Assembly (NCBI RefSeq): GCF_024363565.1 | Contig: NZ_JAJEKE010000004.1 | Span: forward strand, 186,001-250,000 | Length of the DNA: 64,000 nucleotides | Source: Lutispora saccharofermentans | GTDB lineage: Bacteria > Bacillota > Clostridia > Lutisporales > Lutisporaceae | Reading direction: 5' to 3' | In this document: piece by piece, positions 34,087 through 43,731 of the stretch | Numbering within the stretch: the first letter of the stretch is position 1 | Layout of the letters: each line of letters opens with the position of its first letter | The notes under the pieces: model-generated | What the model was told of the DNA's origin: nothing | Database searches by the model: none | The model's input: only the letters and a program-made list of their open reading frames with translations | Program-made: the position numbers and the translations under genes

Positions 34087-34644
34087 ATGAACAGCATTAC
34101 AGTCTGGACGAAGCAAAATGAAAATGTCGCCAAAGAACTTGACGAAACCGGCAGGTATATAGCTAAAAAAGAATATATTTTCAAGGATTTGGATGAGCAC
34201 GCATATTTGGTGTTAGAGGCTTATAATTGGCTGGTAAAAAATACTCCCGGCACCGCCCAAAAGCCGGATGATGCAGAATTCCCCATATGGGTATCTTTCA
34301 CAAGGGAGGCAACCATGCTTCCCAGTACGGGAACCATAATACTGGAGCTTACATTGGATCCCTCCTTGATCACGAGAGTGAATATCGACAAGTGGGGGAC
34401 AATCCTCAATTATTCCTATATTCCGGCAGATGAGCAAGATGCCAAACACCACCGGCAACTTCTGGAGCAATATGGGATAAGCGATGCCAAAGCCTATATG
34501 TCCCAGTTTTATCCTCAGATAAAAAGGAAAATCATTGACAGTTGGAGCCGATTGTTCGATGAATCTATCGTTATTGGCAGCAATAAAAATTATGGTAACA
34601 TATGGGAGGTAAAAAAGGAATGGGTGACAAAGATAATACGGTAA
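34087..34644 (+). CDS. DUF3841 family protein, first of a tandem pair
   Basis: A 185-residue soluble protein of the DUF3841 type (function unknown). It has the N-terminal VWTKQNENVAKELDETGRY, a central EFPIWVSF near residue 70, an acidic-aromatic middle and the C-terminal WSRLFDE..WEVKKEWV. It starts at ATG 34087 behind AGGAGAGGAGG. Its final 25 bases overlap the start of a homologous gene. The pair shares the layout YQSWFxxxxxxxxxPxxAEYPxW and QVWxxLKKEWI-like ends, indicating a recent or maintained duplication. No catalytic motif is recognised. Confidence 0.75.
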   Translation: MNSITVWTKQNENVAKELDETGRYIAKKEYIFKDLDEHAYLVLEAYNWLVKNTPGTAQKPDDAEFPIWVSFTREATMLPSTGTIILELTLDPSLITRVNIDKWGTILNYSYIPADEQDAKHHRQLLEQYGISDAKAYMSQFYPQIKRKIIDSWSRLFDESIVIGSNKNYGNIWEVKKEWVTKIIR

Positions 34645-35195
34645 TGCTTTATTCCTCGCAATCAGAGGTTGTAGTGAGCATTCTTGAACGGGATGGTATT
34701 TGCTTTTCCAAGCAGCAATATGTGGTAAAAAAATATGAAGAAAGCGCTCCGATTTTTGTAGCGGCATACAGTTGGTTTGCCATGGAAGCAGAAGAGTATC
34801 TTCCAAAGCCGGAAGGAGCTGAATACCCTTACTGGGCTTTTAGAGATTTATATAGTATTGAACAATCAACAAACAGCAGGATTTTGCAGCTGTGTATTCC
34901 AGCAGATGAAGCGATATTTTTCGATATGTATGACTGGAACAAGATACTTTGCCTTCAATATATCGGCGAGACCAAGGCTGATGAGGCACGGTTCAGTCAA
35001 ATGCTTGCCGACTATGGAATTCGGAATGAAAGCGATGTAATCCTCACAAATTTTTACCCCGACATGAAGCGTCAGGTGCAGGATAGCTGGAAAAGGCTAT
35101 TTCGCCATCATGAAAAGATAAAGTCAGGAAATACCGACGGTGTAGGAAGTGTGCAGGCCGGATTATGGCAGCTAAAAAAAGAGTGGATTGTGTGA
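34620..35195 (+). CDS. DUF3841 family protein, second of a tandem pair
   Basis: A 191-residue paralogue of the preceding protein. EYPYWAF near residue 73, FYPDMKRQVQDSWKRLF near 145 and a terminal WQLKKEWIV align with the first copy. An in-frame ATG at 34602 exists, but ATG 34620 has GGGAGGT at good spacing. The coding sequence overlaps the upstream gene by 25 bases, implying translational coupling. Function is unknown. The 250 bp after it holds only the terminator of the convergent rtcB gene. Confidence 0.75.
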   Translation: MGDKDNTVMLYSSQSEVVVSILERDGICFSKQQYVVKKYEESAPIFVAAYSWFAMEAEEYLPKPEGAEYPYWAFRDLYSIEQSTNSRILQLCIPADEAIFFDMYDWNKILCLQYIGETKADEARFSQMLADYGIRNESDVILTNFYPDMKRQVQDSWKRLFRHHEKIKSGNTDGVGSVQAGLWQLKKEWIV

Positions 35196-35365
35196 TCTGC
35201 TTTAAATACTATCTAATTTGCCTTCAAGTATCCAATAAAAAGGAAATGAAAAATGTATATTTTGAAAAACAGTTCCTCCCATTTGGTTTATGACAACTGC
35301 CGTAAGTCTAATAGGACAGGTATAATCTTGAATTTCAAGAACTTTTCTTCCGATGTTCCTTTTAT

Positions 35366-35430
35366 TCAAAAAAATACAGCCCTACAAATTAATATTTAAT
35401 GAATATTTACTTACAGGGCTGTATTTATGA
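35366..35430 (-). terminator. Intrinsic terminator of rtcB
   Basis: AAATACAGCCCT (35372-35383) and AGGGCTGTATTT (35415-35426) form a perfect 12-bp stem. Read on the minus strand it is followed by TTTTTTT. It could also stop plus-strand transcription. Confidence 0.75.
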
Positions 35431-35445
35431 CCAATCAACAATATC

Positions 35446-36648
35446 CTATTCCGCTGCTTTAAAATTATATATGGGTATTATGTTATCTATAATTTTCACA
35501 GTATCGCCTATATTTCTTACTATATCATCCATAGGCTTATACGCAAGAGGGCATTCATCCAAAGTTTCTTTATTTACAGAGGTTGTATAAATTCCTTCCA
35601 TGGTTTCTTTAAATTGGCTAAGTGTAAATGAGCTCCTGGCCTGTGTTCTGCTCATAATCCGCCCGGCACCGTGAGGAGCCGAGAAATTCCAATCGGCATT
35701 CCCTTTACCTATGCAGATCAGACTGCCGTCACGCATATTTATGGGGATTAAAAGAATCTCGCCCTTTTGAGCTGAAACAGCACCTTTCCTTAATATCATA
35801 TTTTCTGTATCAATGTAATTATGAACAGTGGTAAACTGTGAAGCAGCCTTAAGCTTCATACCCTTTACAATTTCCTGTATCATAGCCTTGCGGTTAAGAT
35901 CTGCAAACCTCTGTACAATTTTCATATCATGGATATAATCCTTAAAAAGCTCTCCTGAAGCATAAGCCAAGGCCTTGGGTATATCGGTGAGAATCTCTGC
36001 CTTTTTCCTTTTCAGCTCCTTCTGTATTTCTTTTTCACGTCCGGAAGCTTTTAATTCGGCAATCAAGCCTTCAAGGTCAGCCTTGGTATTCTTATTAAGG
36101 GATTTAAAGGCTTCTTCCTGATAAAGGCTCGCAACCTCGTGCCCCAAATGGCGGCTTCCGGAATGGATGACGATATATAAGCTGCCCTCGCTGTCCCTGT
36201 CGGCTTCAATAAAGTGATTGCCTCCACCAAGTGTGCCTATGCTGCGCCTCGCCCTTATCAGATTTACCTCGCCTTTGCATTTCAATTGGCTCAGATCTAT
36301 TTCATCATTGAAGCTGTGCTCCTTATCCCGTATATTAAATCCGCTGGGAATCTTCTCATAGATCAGCTTATCCAGCTTCTGGAGTTCTATGTGACGGTCT
36401 TCAAGCTTTATGACCTCCATGCCGCAGCCGATGTCAACGCCCACAAGATTTGGCACGACTTTGTCCTCAATGGTCATTGTGGTCCCTATTGTGCAGCCAG
36501 CGCCGCTGTGGACATCGGGCATGATGCGGATAACGCTGCCTTTTGCAAACTCCTGACTGCATAGGGTTTCAATCTGACCCACGGCACCGGGTTCTATATT
36601 TTCCGTATATACAATAGCGCTATTGTATTTTCCTTTTATCTCAAACAT
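35446..36648 (-). CDS. rtcB: RtcB-type 3'-phosphate RNA ligase
   Basis: A 400-residue RtcB family protein that joins RNA 2',3'-cyclic phosphate or 3'-phosphate ends to 5'-OH ends using GTP and Mn2+. Metal and catalytic motifs are present: DVHSGAGCTIG near residue 45, GVDIGCGM near 70, GTLGGGNHFIE near 138, VIHSGSRHLG near 163, and the guanylylated histidine in FSAPHGAGRIMSR near 325. Length agrees with the short bacterial RtcB group. No archease or RtcR regulator lies nearby, so it appears as a single gene with its own terminator. A role in RNA or tRNA repair is inferred. Confidence 0.92.
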   Translation of the reverse strand: MFEIKGKYNSAIVYTENIEPGAVGQIETLCSQEFAKGSVIRIMPDVHSGAGCTIGTTMTIEDKVVPNLVGVDIGCGMEVIKLEDRHIELQKLDKLIYEKIPSGFNIRDKEHSFNDEIDLSQLKCKGEVNLIRARRSIGTLGGGNHFIEADRDSEGSLYIVIHSGSRHLGHEVASLYQEEAFKSLNKNTKADLEGLIAELKASGREKEIQKELKRKKAEILTDIPKALAYASGELFKDYIHDMKIVQRFADLNRKAMIQEIVKGMKLKAASQFTTVHNYIDTENMILRKGAVSAQKGEILLIPINMRDGSLICIGKGNADWNFSAPHGAGRIMSRTQARSSFTLSQFKETMEGIYTTSVNKETLDECPLAYKPMDDIVRNIGDTVKIIDNIIPIYNFKAAE

Positions 36649-36815
36649 AGGGGATTTCCTTTCATTACATTCAAATATCTGTCGCCGTTCTATGCAACTT
36701 GACAGCCATTGCTTCTATTCTATGAAAACTAAGAATATAAGTCAATATTCGATGATATTTGTCGGTACGCCAAGCTCTATCCCTACAGTACATGAATGCT
36801 ATTTCACATATGGGA

Positions 36816-36868
36816 ATAAGTAAATGGTATGTATAACCGTGCTCAGATATACATACCATTCTGCTTAT
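36816..36868 (-). repeat. Hairpin downstream of the SLH operon containing the short direct repeat
   Basis: AATGGTATGTATA (about 36823-36835) pairs with TATACATACCATT (36848-36860). The right arm plus flank (36843-36868) is identical to 28962-28987. It may act as a 3'-end hairpin for the giant SLH gene, although a T run is lacking. Confidence 0.55.
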
Positions 36869-36913
36869 ATACCCCAATAGATTTCTTTTACTTTGTTGCC
36901 GTCCATCCCGGCT

Positions 36914-39900
36914 TCAGCTTCGCACCATGCCCTCACCGATGACAAGCTCCACAAACCGGCGCAGGATGGTCGAAGCCTCCCCACGGGTAGCATTTCCGGC
37001 AGGATCAAAGCGATTGTTATTTTTACCTATGATAACGCCGCTTTGCTGTATGGCTTTTACCGCTTCTTTTGCCCATGAACTGATTTTCGCATCATCCGCA
37101 AAGGTGACGGCCTGAAGTGACACAGGCAGCTTATAGCCTGCGTATTCAGCATAATTTACCATCATAACCGCCATCTGCTCACGGTTGATCACGCTGTCCG
37201 GGCCGAATTTCCCGCCGCCAATGCCCTGCACTATCCCATTTTTCACCGCCCATTGGATATAGGGCATAGCGGGATTTGCGCCTGAAACATCGGAGAAGCT
37301 GCTTTCCTTGTAACCGCTTATGTCTGCGCCGGACAATTTACCCAATGCCATAAGGAAGTCCTGGCGGGTAATGTCCATATTGGGAGAAAAAGTGGTCGCA
37401 CTCGTGCCTGAGATAAGCCCGCGACCGGCAGCAAAGTCAATGTCATCCTTTGCCCAGTGTTTTGCAGTATCGGTAAATACAGGAGGCGGAGTTTTGTAGC
37501 CTACGCCGTAGGCTGCCATCTTATTACAAGAAAAGATAAGGCGTTTATTATCATAGCCGGAGTTCGTGAGCAGGGTTTGCTTGCCGTTTTTATCCACATG
37601 CACGCCGTAGAGATTGCCGCTCTTCTCCATGCTTGTGAGGGTATAGGCTATACCCAGCGTAATCATACCCTTTTTGAGGTCGGAGACATATGCTCTTTTG
37701 CCGTCCTTCTGATAGCTGACGGTGACGTCAAACACCGGCCGGCTTCCGATGAGGCCCTTCGCCGCATCAGAGAGCTTTGTTATGGGTGAAGCGTTAAAGC
37801 TCACATTGCCGGCTGACCGCTTGTTGACTTCCTTGATCGCCTCCGCATCCAGTGTAAAGCTCACAAGGGGGTTGTTCATGCCAAACAGCTTCGCACCCTC
37901 CCGCTCCAGCCTGTCAATGGCAGCGGCTTCAACCGTAATGGTGATGCTTCCCAAACTCTTGCCGAACAGGATATTGAGCGCAACGCCGATACCGTCCGCA
38001 GTTTCACCGCCTGCCTTTGCCTTGGCCTGTGCTCTCTCAATCAATGCCTTGGTCATTGCGTCGGTTATGGCGATGGCAGCGTTCCCGTTCGTGCCGATTG
38101 CGGCATTTATGTCCATTGATGCTATCGTCGGCTGATTGGGCTTTTTGTCGGTGGTGATGTTCCAGCCGGCTGGAGGGGTGTAGCCGCTGCCGGAGCCGGA
38201 ACCGCCGCTGGAGTTTCCTCCGCCGCCGTTATAGCTCCAATTGGCCGTGACGGTCACGTTTTTGGCAGGCATGGCAAAGGTGGTTGTGGCACTGCTTGCA
38301 TTAGCAAAGGCAACACCATCAGGAGAAATCCAGCCTGTAAAGCTGTAACCACTTCGGCTGCCAGCATGGATGGTAACAGACGCACCTTGTACATAGCTTC
38401 CTGCACCGCTGGCTGCCGCATAGCTGCCGTTTACAACCACTTTGTAAGATGCTGGGGGAATCGGCTCGAAAACTGCCTTTATAGTTACATTTTCTGCGGG
38501 CATGGTGAACTTGTTTTCCGTGATGCTCACGCTGCCGCCGATAACTTCCCATGTCTTGAATTTATAACCGCTGTTTGCTGTGGCTGCAAGTGTGATCTCT
38601 GTGCCTGGGGCTGCCGAGCTGACATTACCTGAATTGACCATGGCCCTTGCTATACCGTTGCCGTCATTTTGCACAGTGATGGAGTAAATAGCGGGCGGCA
38701 GAGGTTCATAGGTTGCCGTCAGTGTAACCGCTTGGGCAGGCATGGTAAATTGTGCCGTAGTATCTTTTACTCCCGTACCGTTTACAAAGAAAATACCGGG
38801 AGAGTATATCCATCCCTCGAAACGCTTGCCGGATTCCGGAGTATTTGCTGTAATCGTAACAACCGTACCCGCTGCCGCCGTTGACATATTTGATGCACCA
38901 TTGTTGATGGTTATTGAGTAGGTTGGTGCGCTCACCGTCACGGGGAAATCAGCGGCGTAATCTGCGCCATGGGAGCCGCCTCCTGCAACAGTAGCGCGTA
39001 TTACTGCCGTTCCGGCTGCTGTTGTGCGAAGCGTATCGCCGTCGATAGCTGCCCCTGTGCCGCCGGCATCCCTTACGCTCCAGGTGATGACCTGTATCGT
39101 AGCGTTCGCCGGAACGACTGTAGCCATCAGGGTAAGCGGCGCTCCCGCCGTTGCACTTGACGGTCCGTTTGTGATAGCTGTCACAGGCACATGAGAGGCT
39201 GGTATTGCCTTGACCGTCAGATTAAAGTTCTTTGTGCGGGTTACGCTGCCCTTGGTGAGGGTTGCAGTCAGCATAACGGTCACATCACCCATTGATTGCC
39301 CGGGACGGAGCACTCTGCCATCGGTTGAAATCAAGTTGCTGTCGCTTGCCCAGCTTATGCTTACTCCATTGCCCGGGGCATAGCTCAAATCCAAGTCGGA
39401 TATGATATTATCAAAGGCTGTATTAGCATTTTTTATTTTATCAAAGGTAAGTGCATTCAGAGCGTTTTGCACATCCTCAATATCTTGATTTTCGTAGGCA
39501 AGCACACACACTATAAAGGTTTTCCTGTCGACAGCCGCATTCTTTGTAAATGTTGCAGTCAGATAGACCACCTGATCGCCGTCTGCCAAGGCAGGGCGGG
39601 TGACTGTGCCGTTACTGGCGATATACTGAGGCTTGCTGCTCTGCCAGCTTATATTTACTTCACTCGATGCAGATAATTCTGTCATCAGATGCATATTCAT
39701 TGTGATGCTTCCCAGACTATTGTCTGCATTATGTTTTATGCTGTTAGCCCAGAGAGCAGCCTTGGCTACAGCCACATCATGGGCATCGGTATCTGACGAG
39801 ACTGCGCTCATATCGGACTGAAGCACCAAGCCACGCTCACCCACTGCTAGGAAGCAATTGGGGCCTGCCGTGACGCCGTTTAGGTTGGTGTACATATCAT

Positions 39901-42900
39901 TATCTGAAGACTGGGAGTTTAATTCTAAGCCGGAGGGCTGGCTATACCAAGTGATGCCGCCATCCGCCGAAGCTATAATGTTTCCCAACTCTCCAACGGC
40001 TATGAAGTTGCCATTAGAGTAAGCGATGCCCCTATTGTATCGGTCAAAAGCGATCTCGGCTATCGTCCAACTATCACCCTTATCGGAGGATAAATAGACC
40101 TCTCCCGAGCCGCCCACCGCAACGAATTTCCCGGCTGCGTAGATCATGTCAGTGGGGTATTTTGCGAATCTGTGTAGATCTGTGGCTTGGGTCCAATTCG
40201 TGCCATCTGTTGATCTATATGCCGCACCGTTTTTGGTCAGCGCTATAAACGTACCATCCCCGTATGCCACGGCGTCAAAGCGTACCAGGCTGCCGCTGGC
40301 TGCGGATATCCAGCTTGCGCCATCAGCCGACACAAGCACCACCGAACCAAGGGAGCTGTCTCCCCCGATTACAACATACTGGCCCCCGCTGTAGGCGATT
40401 CCCTTTAGCTCATTCGTCGTTCCCGAGGTTCTAACCGTCCAGTCTTTACCGTTTACTGAGGTGAGAATAGTTCCATTCTTCCCTACTGCGATGAACTGGC
40501 CGCCCAGATATTCCACCCTATTCAGATCTTTCGTAGTCTTTGAAATCTGGAGGGTCCAGTTAGTTCCATTAGTTGAAGTCTGGATGACTCCCTTAACTCC
40601 CACCGCTACAAAGAGGCTATTGTTATAAGCCACGTCATTCAGCGTCCAGGTGCTGCCATTGTTGCGGTATTCCCAGCCAATGCCCGTGACAGCAGAGCTA
40701 TAGATGCTCCCATAGCCATCCATGGCTACAAGCTTAGTGCCATTGGAGGCGGCCGCATTAAAGCCATCTTTCCCGCCATCTGTATTTTCGGTCCAAGTAG
40801 CACCGTCTGTTGAAATTGTGATAAAGGCGTTGTTACCGGAATTAGTGCGACCCGCTGCAATAAATCGGGTTCCATCAAATTCTACAGAGAAAAGAGATGA
40901 ATAAGTTTTAATTGAAGTATTGAGTACTGTCCATATTTCCGCGTTCGAGGAGGTGCAGATGAGCGAGGGGCCACTGTCCTTACCGCCCACGGCCACTAAG
41001 GTCCCATTGCCATAAGTGATATCCCATATGGTGTTATTGACGTCTCCATGGGCCCAGGTCCAGGTTTCACCGTCAGCAGAGGTTAAAATGCTGCCTTTGT
41101 ACTGCTGGCCGGTGTCTGATCGCCCTCCCACGGCCACGAACTTGGTTCCTGTATAAGTGATGGACAAGAGATTCGTTATCTTGCCTCTTTCTTGGTTCAG
41201 CTTCCTGCTTTGCCATGTTTCGCCATTGTCAGTGGAGATTAAAACATTGCTGTCTCCGCCTACGGCCACAAATTTTCCGCTTCCAAAGGCGACATCATTA
41301 AGCTGCTGTGGGGCCGCTGCTTTTTCTGTCCAGGCATCTCCGTCACCGGAGGTATAGATTCGGCTGGAGTAGTCGCCTGACGTGCCCACTAAGACATAGG
41401 TTCCATTCCCATAGGCAACGCCCTTTAATCGGTCAAACTCGCTTCCCACATCCACCTTAGTCCAGGTTTCGCCATCAGCGGATTTCAGCAGCGTGCTGTT
41501 GTAGCCTACAGCCCAGAATGTGCTGTTAAGATACTTCATATCCTCTATGGGACTGCTGGACGGCAGTGAGGCTTTTTTCTCCCAAGCCGGATTGCCTGTT
41601 GTACCTGCCGGTACTGTGTTATCCTTCACCCAGACGGTGCTGGTGCCGTTACCTGAGCCGTAAGTGAGATAACCTTGTTTACCAGTAGGCGTTGTTATAT
41701 CGCCGGAGGTATAATCATGTCCTGAAATGCGGATATACTTATCGATGCCATTCAGCGAACCCTCTATGGTGATATTGCCTCCGCCACTGATTTCACAGCC
41801 CGTGGTTCCCGATACATTTCCTTTAACCCATGCTGCTCCCAAATCACACACATATACCCCGGTGCTGTTGTTGGAGGTTGCGTTGCCATCAACCTGTACG
41901 ATGCTGTCTTCATCAGTGGCATAAACCGCATAATTCTTGGCAGCGGCATCAGTTTTGACTGTGATTCGTGACTTGGTGCGGGCATCGGCGGCACTGCCGT
42001 AGTCAGCACTCTGCTGTGTACTGGTTACAGTTACATTGGAATTCGACCATGCCTGTACTCCGTTAACATTACCATTTACATGCAGTTCTGCTGCACCGTC
42101 AAGAGTGATAGTGCTATTGTCAACATACAGCCCGTATTCTCGGTAGTTCTCCACATTGCAGATACCAGGTCCTGAAAAGGTGATGGTACTGTTTTGAACT
42201 TTGAGGGCTTGCTGAACCCAGGCATTAGAAGAGTTCATGATAGTCAAGGTATGGTTATTTAAATCAAAGCTGATCTGCTTATTGGCAATGCCCAATACCG
42301 GAATTGCTGTCCCAACAGCATCACGGGTCACGGTAATATCCTGCAGCAGCCGGATGGTGGTAGGGGTTGCATCCTCTACCGCAGCCAGGGCTGCATCCAA
42401 AGTGGGATAAACGGTTGTGCCGATGGCGCAGACACCGCTCGGCGGAGCCGCCGATTCGACTGTGACCGGCAAAGTCAGCTTAAATTTCTGACCACCGACT
42501 TCTGAGTTCAGCACCAGACTGTAGTTTCCCGCAGCCGTGGGCATCATGCTTACCGCGGCTGTGCCGCCTAAACCGCTTGAGATTGCCTCTAACTCAGCGC
42601 TGGTAGCCGCATCAACCGCAAAGGTCACCCCGTTATAGGCTCCCGTCAGCGATACAGTGGACTGCTGTCCCTGGATTGCGGCGAGCGGAACGCCGGGGAG
42701 TGCCGTGAGAAATGCCCTATAATAGCCAATAGTATCATAATAGTACACTCCCGGAGTGGAACCGCTAAAAGTTACATTTCCAGCAGTAATGTTAATGGCA
42801 GCGCCATTAGCGCCTGCTGAAACCTTGCCGAAGAAATTGCCGCCGGTCAGATATGTGTCTTTGCTCAGGGCATACAAAGCGTGAGCGCTCCCAGTAATAT

Positions 42901-43600
42901 CACCGCCGGAAATATTGATCCAATCCTTGGAACCAATATGAACAGCATATGTCCCGCTCATCGTCCCGCCGCTGATACTCGCTTGACAATCGGTTCCCCC
43001 AAGGCGGATCGCATTTTCCGTCCCGTTGATTTGCCCGCCGCTGACAGTAACGCTGGCAGACTTTCCGTCTATGCCTATCCCCCGCGCTCCTGTTATAGTA
43101 CCGCCCTTAATATTTATCTGTCCGCCCTTGCCAGCCGGTACATAAACAGTTTTGGCACTTGCTCCCGTTCCTGCCAAGGATGCTGTGCCCTCCAAGGTAA
43201 ATTCTCCTTCCTCTACCTGGACTACAGAATTGCCGCTGCCCGTGATCCGAAGATCCCCGTTGAATGTTACCTCCGCATCATTGATAATGGCAATGTTGTT
43301 TGCTCCTGCAGTCAATGTTGAGCCATTATCCGAAGTAAGGGCAATGTTTTGGCCAATAGTCAGCGGACTGATTAGATTGATGTTATCATCAATGTTAATT
43401 GTATAGTCTTTATAAACTGCATTAGCGACAGTGTCCCTTAGCTCAGCCTCAGTTGTAACGCTAACGGTACCCGCAGCCAGTGGGGCTGCATTTCCCAAGG
43501 GCATTCCTTCTGCACTCGCCGTCACGGGCGATAGAGGCAACATGAGGCATACCGCCAGCAAGGCGGATAATATTCGGTTTCTTATAAAGCAAAATCGCAT
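36914..43600 (-). CDS. Giant (2228-residue) S-layer-homology surface protein with beta-helix, BNR-like, Ig-like and InlB-type repeats
   Basis: A signal peptide (cleavage near ASAEG, residue 30) is followed by two beta-helix-like regions (about 45-300 and 390-670) rich in GGxITG / ITGNVT turns. A long series of BNR/photosynthesis-stability-like propeller repeats (about 680-1290) repeats TSADGETWT / VAYGNGTYVLVG. Two atrophied bacterial Ig domains (about 1300-1480) and a BIG2-like domain (about 1485-1575) follow. Three divergent InlB B-type repeats (about 1577-1790) contain GYKFKTWEV and MPAENVTIKA. Then come a Gly/Ser linker (1790-1812), an unassigned domain, and three SLH domains (about 2043-2228) that bind pyruvylated wall polysaccharide. 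It is the last gene of a four-gene surface operon. The many repeats suggest adhesion or carbohydrate contact. Confidence 0.88.
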   Translation of the reverse strand: MRFCFIRNRILSALLAVCLMLPLSPVTASAEGMPLGNAAPLAAGTVSVTTEAELRDTVANAVYKDYTINIDDNINLISPLTIGQNIALTSDNGSTLTAGANNIAIINDAEVTFNGDLRITGSGNSVVQVEEGEFTLEGTASLAGTGASAKTVYVPAGKGGQINIKGGTITGARGIGIDGKSASVTVSGGQINGTENAIRLGGTDCQASISGGTMSGTYAVHIGSKDWINISGGDITGSAHALYALSKDTYLTGGNFFGKVSAGANGAAINITAGNVTFSGSTPGVYYYDTIGYYRAFLTALPGVPLAAIQGQQSTVSLTGAYNGVTFAVDAATSAELEAISSGLGGTAAVSMMPTAAGNYSLVLNSEVGGQKFKLTLPVTVESAAPPSGVCAIGTTVYPTLDAALAAVEDATPTTIRLLQDITVTRDAVGTAIPVLGIANKQISFDLNNHTLTIMNSSNAWVQQALKVQNSTITFSGPGICNVENYREYGLYVDNSTITLDGAAELHVNGNVNGVQAWSNSNVTVTSTQQSADYGSAADARTKSRITVKTDAAAKNYAVYATDEDSIVQVDGNATSNNSTGVYVCDLGAAWVKGNVSGTTGCEISGGGNITIEGSLNGIDKYIRISGHDYTSGDITTPTGKQGYLTYGSGNGTSTVWVKDNTVPAGTTGNPAWEKKASLPSSSPIEDMKYLNSTFWAVGYNSTLLKSADGETWTKVDVGSEFDRLKGVAYGNGTYVLVGTSGDYSSRIYTSGDGDAWTEKAAAPQQLNDVAFGSGKFVAVGGDSNVLISTDNGETWQSRKLNQERGKITNLLSITYTGTKFVAVGGRSDTGQQYKGSILTSADGETWTWAHGDVNNTIWDITYGNGTLVAVGGKDSGPSLICTSSNAEIWTVLNTSIKTYSSLFSVEFDGTRFIAAGRTNSGNNAFITISTDGATWTENTDGGKDGFNAAASNGTKLVAMDGYGSIYSSAVTGIGWEYRNNGSTWTLNDVAYNNSLFVAVGVKGVIQTSTNGTNWTLQISKTTKDLNRVEYLGGQFIAVGKNGTILTSVNGKDWTVRTSGTTNELKGIAYSGGQYVVIGGDSSLGSVVLVSADGASWISAASGSLVRFDAVAYGDGTFIALTKNGAAYRSTDGTNWTQATDLHRFAKYPTDMIYAAGKFVAVGGSGEVYLSSDKGDSWTIAEIAFDRYNRGIAYSNGNFIAVGELGNIIASADGGITWYSQPSGLELNSQSSDNDMYTNLNGVTAGPNCFLAVGERGLVLQSDMSAVSSDTDAHDVAVAKAALWANSIKHNADNSLGSITMNMHLMTELSASSEVNISWQSSKPQYIASNGTVTRPALADGDQVVYLTATFTKNAAVDRKTFIVCVLAYENQDIEDVQNALNALTFDKIKNANTAFDNIISDLDLSYAPGNGVSISWASDSNLISTDGRVLRPGQSMGDVTVMLTATLTKGSVTRTKNFNLTVKAIPASHVPVTAITNGPSSATAGAPLTLMATVVPANATIQVITWSVRDAGGTGAAIDGDTLRTTAAGTAVIRATVAGGGSHGADYAADFPVTVSAPTYSITINNGASNMSTAAAGTVVTITANTPESGKRFEGWIYSPGIFFVNGTGVKDTTAQFTMPAQAVTLTATYEPLPPAIYSITVQNDGNGIARAMVNSGNVSSAAPGTEITLAATANSGYKFKTWEVIGGSVSITENKFTMPAENVTIKAVFEPIPPASYKVVVNGSYAAASGAGSYVQGASVTIHAGSRSGYSFTGWISPDGVAFANASSATTTFAMPAKNVTVTANWSYNGGGGNSSGGSGSGSGYTPPAGWNITTDKKPNQPTIASMDINAAIGTNGNAAIAITDAMTKALIERAQAKAKAGGETADGIGVALNILFGKSLGSITITVEAAAIDRLEREGAKLFGMNNPLVSFTLDAEAIKEVNKRSAGNVSFNASPITKLSDAAKGLIGSRPVFDVTVSYQKDGKRAYVSDLKKGMITLGIAYTLTSMEKSGNLYGVHVDKNGKQTLLTNSGYDNKRLIFSCNKMAAYGVGYKTPPPVFTDTAKHWAKDDIDFAAGRGLISGTSATTFSPNMDITRQDFLMALGKLSGADISGYKESSFSDVSGANPAMPYIQWAVKNGIVQGIGGGKFGPDSVINREQMAVMMVNYAEYAGYKLPVSLQAVTFADDAKISSWAKEAVKAIQQSGVIIGKNNNRFDPAGNATRGEASTILRRFVELVIGEGMVRS

Positions 43601-43731
43601 AACTTATTCTCCTTTCATACCTTATAAATTTAGATATAACTTTATCCTTATCATTGCAAAAAGAGCTTTTTATTTTAAAATGCCAGATCTTATCAAAACA
43701 GCTTCTTACAATACCCGGAGCCGAAAAATAT

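Noticed and set aside
42881-43321. 146-codon open frame on the plus strand
   Set aside because: It is antisense to the beta-helix region of the giant SLH gene; repetitive composition keeps the reverse frame open.
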